From NCBI GenBank assembly GCA_016929415.1, contig JAFGIW010000038.1:1-47557 (forward strand): a stretch of 47,557 nt of DNA, in the 5' to 3' direction. Position numbers and translations under genes: made by a program. How positions within the stretch are numbered: position 1 is the first letter of the stretch; each line of letters opens with the position of its first letter. This stretch comes from Chitinispirillaceae bacterium. Lineage in GTDB: Bacteria; Fibrobacterota; Chitinivibrionia; Chitinivibrionales; Chitinispirillaceae. The notes under the pieces were generated by a model, which saw nothing but the letters and a program-made list of their open reading frames with translations, had not been told where the DNA came from and ran no database searches. Positions 17,501 to 25,228 of this stretch are shown in pieces.

Positions 17501-20500
17501 GAGTTTTGCGATCTGGTTGTCTTGGGTTTTTTCGAGATACTTAGTGTAAATTTTTATTGCCTGATCGGTCTTTTTTTGCTGCCAGTAAAGGTTGCCGAGT
17601 TCCTTGAGCTGTTTGTCCGCCTGAGGGTTCATGGCCACCACTTGTTCATAGGTAAGAATAGCCGCGGTGATATTGCCTGCCGCCACCTGGGTTTTTGCGA
17701 GGTCTTCCAGTATGGAAACGTTCTTCGGTTCGAGTTGAGACGCTCTTTCCAGCATTGACATTGCAGCGGGGTAATTTTTCTTTCCGAGATAAATGGCACC
17801 GAGGCGCTTGTACATGGCGACATCGGCCTCTCCTGCGTCTACGGCTCCGGAAAGCACCGGTATGATTTCATCGTCTTTTCCGGCCGCCATTACCAGCACT
17901 GCGTAATTTTTAAACAACCCTTTGGTCTTTGGGTTCACCTTGAACACGGCACGATAGGCAGTGAGTGCACCTTCGGTATCTTTCTTCTCATAGCAGAGGT
18001 CACCGAGTGTTTTCTGCGCTTCGGCGTCGGAGGGCTGAAGCGCTGTGTACTTCTTCAGGTAAAAAAGCACGTCGTCCTTGGTCCCGGCGGTGCCGGACAG
18101 GCGATACAGTTTGTTCAGTACGGGGGCATTCCCCGGTTCAAGCGCCGAAAGCCTCTTGTAAAGCCCGAACGCTTTGGCGTCGTCTTTGGCGAGAAGGGCG
18201 GCCTCGGCATGGATTTTCAACAGCTCGGCGGTCCCGGCATCCGGCCCGCTTATCCTGTCGAAATATTTCACCGCCTCCGCATATTCTCTGTTGTTGAAAG
18301 AGTACTGGCCGATTTCACGTGCGATCGCATTGTCGCTTTTCTTCTCAAGGTATTTCTTGTAATTTTTAATCGCAAGATCATTTTTCTTCTGGGCTTTATA
18401 GAGGTCTCCAAGGGCTTTATATTCGTCATCCGCATTAGGGTTCAATGCGATGACCTGCTCATAAGTCAATATGGCGGCTGCATTGTTGCCGCTCTTTGCC
18501 TGTGCATCGGCGAGGTTACTGAGAAATTGGACATTCTGCGGTTCGAGTTGGGATGCTTTCTCGAACATCGGTATGGCCTGATCGTATTTTTTCTGTTTGA
18601 GGTAAATGGAACCGAGCATTTTATACATGTTGACATCGGCTTCGCCCGCTGCCACGGCACCGGAGAGTACCGTCCCGATTTCATCTTCCTTGCCCGTTTC
18701 AATGATCAGTTCCGCATAATTCTTGTAAAGTCCCTTGATTCCCGGATTCGCTTTCACCGCCGCCTGATAGGCGGCGGTGGCACCCGTTTTGTCCTTGCGT
18801 GCATACAGCATGTCTCCCAGCGTCTTCTGCGCCTTTGCGTCGGCGGGTTTCAACACCACATATTTTTTCAGGAAGACAAGCGCCTCATCCTTCTGGTTTT
18901 TGCGGAACAGTATTTCAAAAAGCGTGTTGAGGACCTTGGCGTTCTGCGGAGTAAGCGCGTAAAATTTTTTGAAAATTTCGAACGCCTTGTCGTCGTTTTT
19001 CGCTTTGAGACAGGCTTCGCCGTAATTCTCCAGAAACGCAGGCGACTGCGCCTCTTTTCCCTTGGCCATATCATAATAGGTAATCGCTTCGGAATAATTA
19101 TTCTTTTTCAAGGCGGCATCACCGATAAATATGGCGACGGCATCATCCTTTTTCTTATCGAGATATTTTTTATACGCCGTGACTGCATTGTCGGTCTTGT
19201 TCTGCTTTGTATAGAGATCGCCCAGCTGTTTGTATTCATCGTCAGCGTTCGGGTCGAGGGCGACCACCTGCTCATAGGTTAAAATTGCTGCTGCCGTAGC
19301 CCCGGTACGGCTCTGACATTCGGCAACCGATTTAAGGGCGATGATGCTTTTCGGGTCGAGTTGTGAGGCTTTTTCAAAATAGTGCAGCGCCCTGGCATAG
19401 TTTTTATTTTTCATATAGGTTGTGCCCAACTGAATGTAGGCACCGGCATCCGCCTCACCGGCATTGATTGCGTTATTCAACACCTTCGTCTTTTCTTCCG
19501 GGGTACCGTGCGTCGCAACCAATTCAAGATATTTTTTATAGAAACCTTTCGCCTTCGGATCGGCTTTAAGCACATTGCGATAGGCGGCGATGGCGCCGGT
19601 CGGATTCTTCAATTCATAGTAAAGATCGCCGAGATTTTGCAGACTTGCTGCATCCCGCGGTTTTAACGCCGTATATTTCTGCAGGAAGTTGGCTGCATCA
19701 TTTTTCCGATCGGCCTTCAGGGTGATTTCATACATTTTCCTGAACGGCTCGGGGTTCTGCGGCGACTTGATCGTAAGTATCCGCAGGGTCTCTTCGGCTT
19801 TTTTCATGTCGCCGGCCTGGTAGGTCGCTTCGGCGTACTTTTCCAAAAAGCCGATGTTATTGGCTTCGGCGCCGCTTACCATCGCATAATATTTCGCGGC
19901 ATCGTTGAATTTCCTGCGATCATATTCGAACGTCCCGACAAGAATGGCGATTCGTGCGTCGGGCGTCTTTTCAAGATATTTTTTGTACGCGCCGACAGCC
20001 TGCTCCTTCTTGCCGGTCTTCATGTACAGGTCGCCTAGCGACTTGTACTCCTTTACACTCCCGGCGTTCATCACTGCCGCCTGCTCGTAGGAAATAATCG
20101 CTTCGGCGTTTTTCCCCGCTTTTTCCTGACAGTAGGCAAGTAACGAGAGCGACTCAACGTCCTTCGGGTTTTTCTGCAGCGCTTTCTGGAACATGTCGAT
20201 TGCCTGAACGTAAACGCCCTGGGTTTTATAAATCGACCCGAGCGTCGCGTAAATCTCCGCGTCGGCTTCCCCCGCTTTTATCGCGGCATTCAATACGTTG
20301 ATGACCTCCTGCTGTTCGGTTTTGCCCCCCGATTTCTTGGCCATGACCAGTTCGGCGTAACGCTTGTACAAACCCTTGATTGAAGAGTCGATCTTAATAG
20401 CGGCGCGGTAGGCTGAAAGGGCACCCGCCTTGTCGTTCGACTCATATAACAAGTCGCCGCATGCTTTCTGCAGGGCGGCATCTGACGGTTTCAACCCCAG

Positions 20501-22294
20501 GTAGGTGGTAAGGTATCGCAGTGCGTCCTTTTTATCGCCTGTTTTAAGGGAAATTTCATAGAGGCTTTTCAAAATGGCCGTATTCTTGGGCTGCAGTTGG
20601 ATCAGTTCGTCAAGTATGCTCTTAGCGGTTTTGACGTCTCCCGATTGCTGTGAAAACCGCGCGAAACGGAGCCGTGCATCAATGTTTTTCTTGTCAATAT
20701 CGATAATGCGCTTGTCGACTTCCGCAAGCTTGTCTTTTTTGTTCATCTGCTCGTAACATTGCGCGAGAAGTTCGAGCAGCTCGAGGTTTTTCGGTTCGTC
20801 GTTGAGGAGGCCTTCGAGTTTCGCTGCGGCGCCGCTGAAGTTTTTCTCCTGAAAATAAATCCTGGCAAGCACGATCTGCGGTTCCCTGAGCTTTTTGTCC
20901 TTGTGTAATGCCGATTCTGCCGCATCGCGGGCGATATCATACTTCTTCAGCTCCCATGCCGCCTTCATCATGCCGAGCGCCGCGGGGACCTTCTGGTCGA
21001 GCGTGAAACTTTTCTGAAAATGCTTCATGGCGTCGGCGTATTTTTTCGCCTTCAAATTGTACTCGCCGAGCGCCTGATAAACGGAGGGGCTGTTGGGCTG
21101 GAGCGAAAGAAGTTTTTCATAGATCCCTTTCGCTTTTTCGGTCTGTTTATCTTTTGCATAGATATCGGCGAGGCGGGCGTACGCTTCGATGTTTTTGTTG
21201 TCACGCGCAATAACCGCCTCGAGAAGCGGAATCGCCTTGGAACGCTGCCGAAGCCCGTCATGTGCTTCGGCGATAAGAAAAAGGATGTCCGGATTGACCT
21301 TGGCGTCCCCCACTTTTTTGCGGATGAATTCGAGCGCATAAAGCGCTTCTTGATATTTCTTCGTCTCGAGCCGGTAACGACCGATTTTTTCCTTGGCAGT
21401 CAGGACGTCCGGTATGGCGGCGTCCCCCGCCTTTTTGGCGGCCGCCTCGAACAACGCGATCATTGTATCCTTGTTGCCCTTTATCTTTTCGATACTGGTG
21501 GCGAAGTTGTAAAGGTCCTGACCGGTAAGAAGCGCCTGGTTGGCCTTTTCATACTCTTCGGCGGCATCGTCGTATTTCCCCTTTTTGTAATAAATGCGGG
21601 CAAGTTCGATGGTCGCTTCCGGTTTCGCCGATTTTCGGTCGCGCGATGCCTCCTTGTAAAAAATAGCGGCGCTATCCAGATTGCCGATAATCTTATACGC
21701 ATTCGCGAGGTCGAGGGCGGTTTCTCCATCGGGTTTCGATGCATAGGCTTTTTTCAGATACCGGACGGCCTTCGCATATTTTTTTTCCTTGTAGTAAAGA
21801 TTTCCGAGCGCACGTTGCGCCGTCGTGTTGGAAGGGTCAACCTCGACGACTTTCTCAAGCGCTGATTTCGCCTCGTCCACCCTGTTGAGGGTAATGCACG
21901 CCTGCGCAAATGTCCATGAGGCTTCTCCGGTCGGTTTGAGTTCCATGGCTTTCTTCGACAGCTCAAGTGCCTTGTCCGCCTGTCCCATTTTGTTGTAGAT
22001 TCGGGCGGCGCCAAGATGCGATTCGTAGTTTTTCTGGTCAAGGCGGATACTGACCATGTAACATGCCAGCGCCTTTTCGACCATTTGCTGTTCTTCGTGT
22101 GCGACACCGAGTTTCGACCACACCGCCGCATTTCGTTCCGCAACCGGCATTTTTTCGTCGGCATAGGCGATCGCCTCTTTGTATTTGCCGGCGGAAAATA
22201 ACTTGTCGAAAGCGTCATCCGCGGCAGCCGTTAACGTGAGAAAAACGATAACGATACATGAGCGGAAAATAGTGTCAACACGATAACAGCGCAT
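14516..22294 (-). CDS. Giant secreted tetratricopeptide-repeat protein (2,592 residues)
   Basis: A signal peptide (about 1-25) is followed almost entirely by TPR units of 34 residues, roughly 70 in all, Lys-rich, with no recognised catalytic domain. Residues about 570-2240 form six copies of a larger unit. The anchor 'GEAD' recurs with its Asp at 678, 949, 1220, 1491, 1762 and 2034, a spacing of 271, 271, 271, 271 and 272 residues, i.e. eight TPRs each. Each unit repeats the same order of landmarks: 'GDLLYE', 'KGLYK.Y', 'GEAD', 'ILTYEQV', 'KYLEK'. Eight TPRs make about one superhelical turn, so the region may be a six-turn solenoid. It probably acts in the periplasm or at the cell surface as a scaffold. 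A GGAGG site precedes the ATG and a terminator follows; it is monocistronic. Partner and purpose unknown. Confidence 0.9.
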   Translation of the reverse strand: MRCYRVDTIFRSCIVIVFLTLTAAADDAFDKLFSAGKYKEAIAYADEKMPVAERNAAVWSKLGVAHEEQQMVEKALACYMVSIRLDQKNYESHLGAARIYNKMGQADKALELSKKAMELKPTGEASWTFAQACITLNRVDEAKSALEKVVEVDPSNTTAQRALGNLYYKEKKYAKAVRYLKKAYASKPDGETALDLANAYKIIGNLDSAAIFYKEASRDRKSAKPEATIELARIYYKKGKYDDAAEEYEKANQALLTGQDLYNFATSIEKIKGNKDTMIALFEAAAKKAGDAAIPDVLTAKEKIGRYRLETKKYQEALYALEFIRKKVGDAKVNPDILFLIAEAHDGLRQRSKAIPLLEAVIARDNKNIEAYARLADIYAKDKQTEKAKGIYEKLLSLQPNSPSVYQALGEYNLKAKKYADAMKHFQKSFTLDQKVPAALGMMKAAWELKKYDIARDAAESALHKDKKLREPQIVLARIYFQEKNFSGAAAKLEGLLNDEPKNLELLELLAQCYEQMNKKDKLAEVDKRIIDIDKKNIDARLRFARFSQQSGDVKTAKSILDELIQLQPKNTAILKSLYEISLKTGDKKDALRYLTTYLGLKPSDAALQKACGDLLYESNDKAGALSAYRAAIKIDSSIKGLYKRYAELVMAKKSGGKTEQQEVINVLNAAIKAGEADAEIYATLGSIYKTQGVYVQAIDMFQKALQKNPKDVESLSLLAYCQEKAGKNAEAIISYEQAAVMNAGSVKEYKSLGDLYMKTGKKEQAVGAYKKYLEKTPDARIAILVGTFEYDRRKFNDAAKYYAMVSGAEANNIGFLEKYAEATYQAGDMKKAEETLRILTIKSPQNPEPFRKMYEITLKADRKNDAANFLQKYTALKPRDAASLQNLGDLYYELKNPTGAIAAYRNVLKADPKAKGFYKKYLELVATHGTPEEKTKVLNNAINAGEADAGAYIQLGTTYMKNKNYARALHYFEKASQLDPKSIIALKSVAECQSRTGATAAAILTYEQVVALDPNADDEYKQLGDLYTKQNKTDNAVTAYKKYLDKKKDDAVAIFIGDAALKKNNYSEAITYYDMAKGKEAQSPAFLENYGEACLKAKNDDKAFEIFKKFYALTPQNAKVLNTLFEILFRKNQKDEALVFLKKYVVLKPADAKAQKTLGDMLYARKDKTGATAAYQAAVKANPGIKGLYKNYAELIIETGKEDEIGTVLSGAVAAGEADVNMYKMLGSIYLKQKKYDQAIPMFEKASQLEPQNVQFLSNLADAQAKSGNNAAAILTYEQVIALNPNADDEYKALGDLYKAQKKNDLAIKNYKKYLEKKSDNAIAREIGQYSFNNREYAEAVKYFDRISGPDAGTAELLKIHAEAALLAKDDAKAFGLYKRLSALEPGNAPVLNKLYRLSGTAGTKDDVLFYLKKYTALQPSDAEAQKTLGDLCYEKKDTEGALTAYRAVFKVNPKTKGLFKNYAVLVMAAGKDDEIIPVLSGAVDAGEADVAMYKRLGAIYLGKKNYPAAMSMLERASQLEPKNVSILEDLAKTQVAAGNITAAILTYEQVVAMNPQADKQLKELGNLYWQQKKTDQAIKIYTKYLEKTQDNQIAKLVGQKMYDQRKYPEAMKYLSMVTGADANDPKHLMLYGQASIAAKDEYKAFQLFKQLANVTPKDPDVFEKLYDLAQRTGTKDEVLNYLRTYTALKPSDAKAQKTLGDLLLERKDDKGALNAYRAALKADPAIKGLYKNYATLVMSYGLENEKEVALQGAVASGEADAKMYATLGDIYTKKGLPDKAITAYDKASRLDPKNDKLLSALALNQVKKGSISEAIGTYEQVIALNPRAEGELKALGNLYLQQKKDSLALNCFKRFLDKRPGDSEVSLIVGEASLERKNYADAARYFSMVKGDAEKNASFIRMYGDACYESKDNQRALVQYQKLAKLTPKDATVYKRLYEINLQSGAKRDALNSLRAYVKFRPKDAKAQKDLGGLLYDQGDKEEALTAYRNALTADPKIKGLYKRYVSLVLASPKAPDKMRALNGAIAAGEADASVYKTLGGIYADAKKYSKAAEMYREAVKLDNKDASLYLDFADCLIKTGDLANASANLEKALQLNPAAVKEFKLLGDLNMKQKKTDDAIAAYKKYLAKAPGDEEAARIVADYAYRQKKYGDAYKYYSMIKKNNSPAFLVPYGMCALQSKDYPAAITILEKVRLSKENVPERDVAYKSLAEAYEKSGNPRKAAEVLYSYVKLPGVKDPDAAYRIAAVYESINLDEAVQMYKTNTTNYPKDHRNFLKLGLYYAKQKNNEKSAIPYLEKSIALVDSLPDVLLQLGTIYSRLNRNDDMLRVYRKLLEIDSKNAPAMADIGELLLSKNLISDALIFLEMANAEVANNPKYMTLLARGYLMSGQQREGARLLEKVVREAKGSIDDDLRMTLADVYIATREYKKAADELEEVMKKNKSPKVMMKYAETLIAAGKPADALKIAEQIKAKEPENIEAHMMIGKIKVAQKKYNDAIETYKEILYMDQNYAPALCERANVYLLQGKLQWAETFYDRALKADPQNALVYLGLARLAKEKKDYASYSDYLEKGRKIDPQNREIQVEMRSGH
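15600..20600 (-). repeat. Six tandem 813-816-bp super-repeats inside the TPR gene
   Basis: The same codon anchor (Asp of GEAD) occurs at 20261, 19448, 18635, 17822, 17009 and 16193, giving intervals of 813, 813, 813, 813 and 816 bases. The copies are clearly diverged (roughly half of residues shared between neighbours by eye), so the array is old, yet its length is nearly free of indels. The outer limits given are approximate. Confidence 0.88.
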
Positions 22295-22738
22295 TGTGTA
22301 ACCTCCGTGCTTTTATGGAGTTAATGGGAGTTATTATTCGTAATAATCGATGCCTGACTCATGGCGTAATTCACTTCTGCACGTTCCGGCCTGAAGATAA
22401 ATGATTGTCAATCGTTCCCTCCTCCGGCACAGAAGAAGCAAAATGAATTATCAGGAATAATCTTATAATTTATTAAAATATACATGGATGTTACTTCTTT
22501 GAAAACCCTTTTCAGCGAATTTGTAGTATTTGGGGCAATTCCGCATAAATAAAAACAGGGTACGATAACGCGGTGACGAAGTGGTCAGTGAATTCCACCG
22601 ACACCGGTCCTGAAGTGCTCAGGCCCGGATTGAGCGATAGGATAGCCACCATGTATTTTCTTCCGGGAAGAAGATCAACCGGCAGCCATTCCGGCCGTGA
22701 AATATGCTTAAAAGAAAAAGTGTGCAGGAAGCATCGTG
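22295..22738. other. Divergent intergenic region; possible 3' gene remnant on minus strand
   Basis: This gap separates the TPR gene (minus) and pyrK (plus) and holds AT-rich stretches (22440-22500, including TATAAT at 22464-22469) suitable for promoters. From about 22712 down to 22512 on the minus strand, an open frame with normal codon use encodes a beta-rich tail ('LPVDLLPGRKYMVAILSL', 'GPVSVEFTDHFV') that looks like the end of an Ig/CARDB-like domain. It has no plausible start: upstream it runs antisense into pyrK. It is either a decayed gene end or chance. Confidence 0.3.
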
Positions 22739-23512
22739 ATGAGACACTACATAACCCCCCTTCTCTCCAATACCGCACTCTGCACTTCCATGTATCAGCT
22801 CGACTTTCACCTTGATGATATCGATTCACCTCCTCGCCCCGGTCAGTTTTTTACGGTCCGTATCACCGATTCCTTTGTACCGCTCTTGCGTCGCCCGTTT
22901 GCCTTTTCACGATTCGATGTTACTGATAACAGTGCCTCCTGCATCTATCAGGTGCGCGGTAATGGCACAAAGCTTCTCAGTACCCTCGGCAAGGAGACTC
23001 CGCTCGACATTATCGCTCCGCTCGGGAAACCGTTCCCGCTTCCGCAATCGCATCAGCGGCCGCTTCTCGTCGCTGGCGGTATCGGTCTCAGCCCGATCCT
23101 TTTTCTGGCGGATGAGCTGCAGCGGCTCGGTGCCGACTACCGGCTGGCGTTCGGCTGCCGCTCGGCGGCATATCTGCCGGATGCGGTTTTTGAAAACCGG
23201 CCGGTCGCATTCTGTACCGATGACGGCAGCCGGGAGTTTCACGGAACGGCAATCGATTACCTGAAGACGATCGCACCGTCGCTCCCGCCCGACACGGTAC
23301 TTTACTGCTGCGGTCCTTACCCGATGTTGCACGGGTGTCAGGCAGTGGCCCGCAACCGGAATCTGCGCTGTTACGTGGCGATGGAACAGGTCATGGCATG
23401 CGGTGTCGGAGCGTGCATGGGGTGCGCGGTGAGGACCCGCGGACATCAGTCGTATGTTCGTGCTTGTAAAGACGGTCCGGTGTTCGACGCAAGGGAGATC
23501 GAATGGGAGTGA
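22739..23512 (+). CDS. pyrK: Dihydroorotate dehydrogenase electron-transfer subunit
   Basis: The 257-residue ferredoxin-reductase-like protein passes electrons from PyrD's FMN through its FAD and a [2Fe-2S] centre to NAD. The FAD-binding 'RRPFAFSRFD' block is near residue 52, the NAD-binding 'LVAGGIGLSPILFL' block follows, and the cluster Cys residues are C221, C226, C229 and C243 (CGVGACMGC ... AC). The ATG at 22739 lies 7 bases after AGGAAG; a GTG one codon upstream is also possible. It overlaps pyrD by 10 bases, the usual pair of class 1B DHODs in pyrimidine synthesis. Confidence 0.95.
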   Translation: MRHYITPLLSNTALCTSMYQLDFHLDDIDSPPRPGQFFTVRITDSFVPLLRRPFAFSRFDVTDNSASCIYQVRGNGTKLLSTLGKETPLDIIAPLGKPFPLPQSHQRPLLVAGGIGLSPILFLADELQRLGADYRLAFGCRSAAYLPDAVFENRPVAFCTDDGSREFHGTAIDYLKTIAPSLPPDTVLYCCGPYPMLHGCQAVARNRNLRCYVAMEQVMACGVGACMGCAVRTRGHQSYVRACKDGPVFDAREIEWE

Positions 23513-24420
23513 TCGATCTGCAGGTTCGAATCGGCAATGCGGTCCTTCCCAACCCGGTCGGCGTTGCGTCAGGCACCTTCGGATATGGAGGCGAGTACGA
23601 ACAGCTCATCGACCTCGCACGGCTTGGCGCGCTCTATACCAAGGCGATTACACTTGAACCGCGCGGCGGAAACGATATACCCCGGATCGTGGAGACCCCT
23701 GCCGGCTTGCTTAACTCCATCGGGCTCGCCAATGTCGGCGTTGAACGGTTTCTTATTGAAAAAGCCCCCGAAGGTGCCCGCTTCGGCTGCCCGGTTGTCG
23801 CCAATATAGCCGGTGCGACGGAAGTGGAGTATTGCCGTGTTCTGGAGCGACTGGAAAGCAGCGATGTTCCATGGGGGTATGAAATCAACGTATCGTGTCC
23901 GAATGTGAAGCAGGGCGGACTCGCGTTCGGCACCGATCCGCAGCAGATCGAGCGGCTGACGAGGGAATTGCGCGCACGAACCCGCAGGCCGCTTGTTGTC
24001 AAGCTCACCCCGAATGTCACCGATATCACGGTCATTGCCCGTGCCGCGGAGCAGGGCGGCGCCGACGCGCTCTCCTGCATCAATACCTGCATCGGCATGG
24101 TGATCGACACGCAACGGAAGCGTCCGGTCTTTTCGATGAAAACCGGCGGACTGAGCGGGCCGGCCATCCGGCCGATCGGCGTCGCCATGGCCTACAAGGT
24201 CTGCCGGGCCGTATCGATCCCGGTCATCGGCATGGGCGGGATAATGACCGCCGATGATGCAGTGCAGTATCTGCTCGCCGGCGCGACTGCGGTCCAGATC
24301 GGTACCGGCAATTTTGTGGATCCCCGCATCCCTGTGGCGGTCATCGAAGGAATCGAGCAGTATTGCCTCAGGGAAGGGCTGACGTCGGTTGCGCAGGTGC
24401 GGACACTGATGGCCGATTAA
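23503..24420 (+). CDS. pyrD: Dihydroorotate dehydrogenase, class 1B catalytic subunit
   Basis: The 305-residue FMN-binding TIM barrel oxidises dihydroorotate to orotate in pyrimidine synthesis. Class 1 signatures are clear: 'NPVGVASGTFGYG' near the start, the catalytic Cys in 'NVSCPNVKQGG' (C132; class 2 enzymes use Ser), 'VKLTPNVTDI', 'GGLSGPAIRP' and the phosphate-binding 'GMGGIMTADDAVQYLLAGA' (key part). It overlaps pyrK by 10 bases. Its TAA stop overlaps by four bases (TTAA) the stop of the convergent alkD-like gene. Confidence 0.96.
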   Translation: MGVIDLQVRIGNAVLPNPVGVASGTFGYGGEYEQLIDLARLGALYTKAITLEPRGGNDIPRIVETPAGLLNSIGLANVGVERFLIEKAPEGARFGCPVVANIAGATEVEYCRVLERLESSDVPWGYEINVSCPNVKQGGLAFGTDPQQIERLTRELRARTRRPLVVKLTPNVTDITVIARAAEQGGADALSCINTCIGMVIDTQRKRPVFSMKTGGLSGPAIRPIGVAMAYKVCRAVSIPVIGMGGIMTADDAVQYLLAGATAVQIGTGNFVDPRIPVAVIEGIEQYCLREGLTSVAQVRTLMAD

Positions 24421-25127
24421 ACCGCTCCATGAAGATAGGCAAGCCGTTTCTTCTCGGGGAACCGCTCGATCGCATACCGCAGTGTCGTTCGGGGAAACGC
24501 GGCAAGATGGTCGCGCAGAAACCGTTCTTCCACAGCTAAGTCGCGTTTTCCGATCTCCCGCAGCATCCAGCCCATCGCCTTGTGCATGAGATCTTCCTTG
24601 TCATCAAGGATACCGCTTACAAGCCGCAGCGTTTCGGAAAAGTCGTCGTGCCTGATAAAATAGAAGGTCGCCAGGAGCGCGATGCGCCGGTCCCAGAGAA
24701 GCGGCGAAGCCGCGAGGCGGGCGAGGGGTCTGCGCGAACGGCGATACAGGTGGGCGCCCACGATATGCTCGGCCGTAAAATCGACCAGATCCCAGTTGTT
24801 GATGCGGCCGGAATTCGCAAGGTACAACCGATAGACGACGGCCCTTTCCCGGTCATTCCCTTCCTGGTATTTTTTGACAAGAAGCAGCAGTGCGAGAAGA
24901 CGGTCTTCGTGGAACGGTGAGTGAAGCAGTTCGGTGATCGCGGTCAGCGGCGCTCCGCTGAAGGTGCCGACCAGCTTCCGAATCTGCGGGACCTTGATCC
25001 CGCGAAATTGGTCCCCTTCTCCATATTCACCCGGCCCTGTCTTGAAAAAACGCATCAGGATGCACGCCTGGTCGGGATCGGAAAGCCGCTCAAGCGATTC
25101 CTGTATTACAAAGAGATTAATTGCCAG
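24417..25127 (-). CDS. AlkD-like DNA alkylation repair protein (HEAT-repeat glycosylase family)
   Basis: The protein matches the AlkD family: 'RFFKTGPGEYGEGDQFRGI' near the N-terminus (key pattern FKTGPGEYGEGD), 'VPQIRKL', 'NWDLVD' with the Asp that contacts the lesion in AlkD, and 'WDRRIALLATFYFI'. AlkD enzymes remove positively charged alkylated bases such as 3- and 7-alkylpurines without base flipping. The frame is open to a TTG at 25193 and an ATG at 25178, but those lie inside a strong hairpin terminator (25157-25205), so translation probably starts later. CTG at 25127, five bases after GGGAGG, gives a 236-residue protein with the usual family N-terminus; ATT at 25121 is another option. 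The start is therefore uncertain. Confidence 0.85.
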   Translation of the reverse strand: MAINLFVIQESLERLSDPDQACILMRFFKTGPGEYGEGDQFRGIKVPQIRKLVGTFSGAPLTAITELLHSPFHEDRLLALLLLVKKYQEGNDRERAVVYRLYLANSGRINNWDLVDFTAEHIVGAHLYRRSRRPLARLAASPLLWDRRIALLATFYFIRHDDFSETLRLVSGILDDKEDLMHKAMGWMLREIGKRDLAVEERFLRDHLAAFPRTTLRYAIERFPEKKRLAYLHGAV

Positions 25128-25156
25128 TTGAGCCTCCCTGCATCCCGGCAAAAATG

Positions 25157-25205
25157 GAAAAACCTTCGTTTGCCGCATAGGTTGTTGCGGCAATAAAGGT
25201 TTTTC
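25157..25205 (-). terminator. Long two-part hairpin terminator
   Basis: GAAAAACCTT (25157-25166) pairs with 25196-25205, and TTGCCGCA (25170-25177) with 25186-25193, leaving an 8-base loop. The outer arms give an A-tract on one side and a T-tract on the other on either strand, so it can stop transcription both ways. It lies 24 bases beyond the stop at 25229. Confidence 0.75.
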
Positions 25206-25228
25206 ACCGCTGCCGGAACACCCGGTTT

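Noticed and set aside
18209-19282. 357-codon open frame on the plus strand inside the TPR gene (also 21020-21865 and 14519-15292)
   Set aside because: They lie antisense to a gene with strong repeat signal; their translations mirror the TPR periodicity (low-complexity Phe/Ile/Arg-rich) and have no start signals of their own.
16193-20263. Regular 813-base spacing considered as a DNA repeat array of the CRISPR or mobile type
   Set aside because: The period is in frame, the DNA copies are diverged, and the conserved parts are TPR codons; no spacers or short identical repeats exist.
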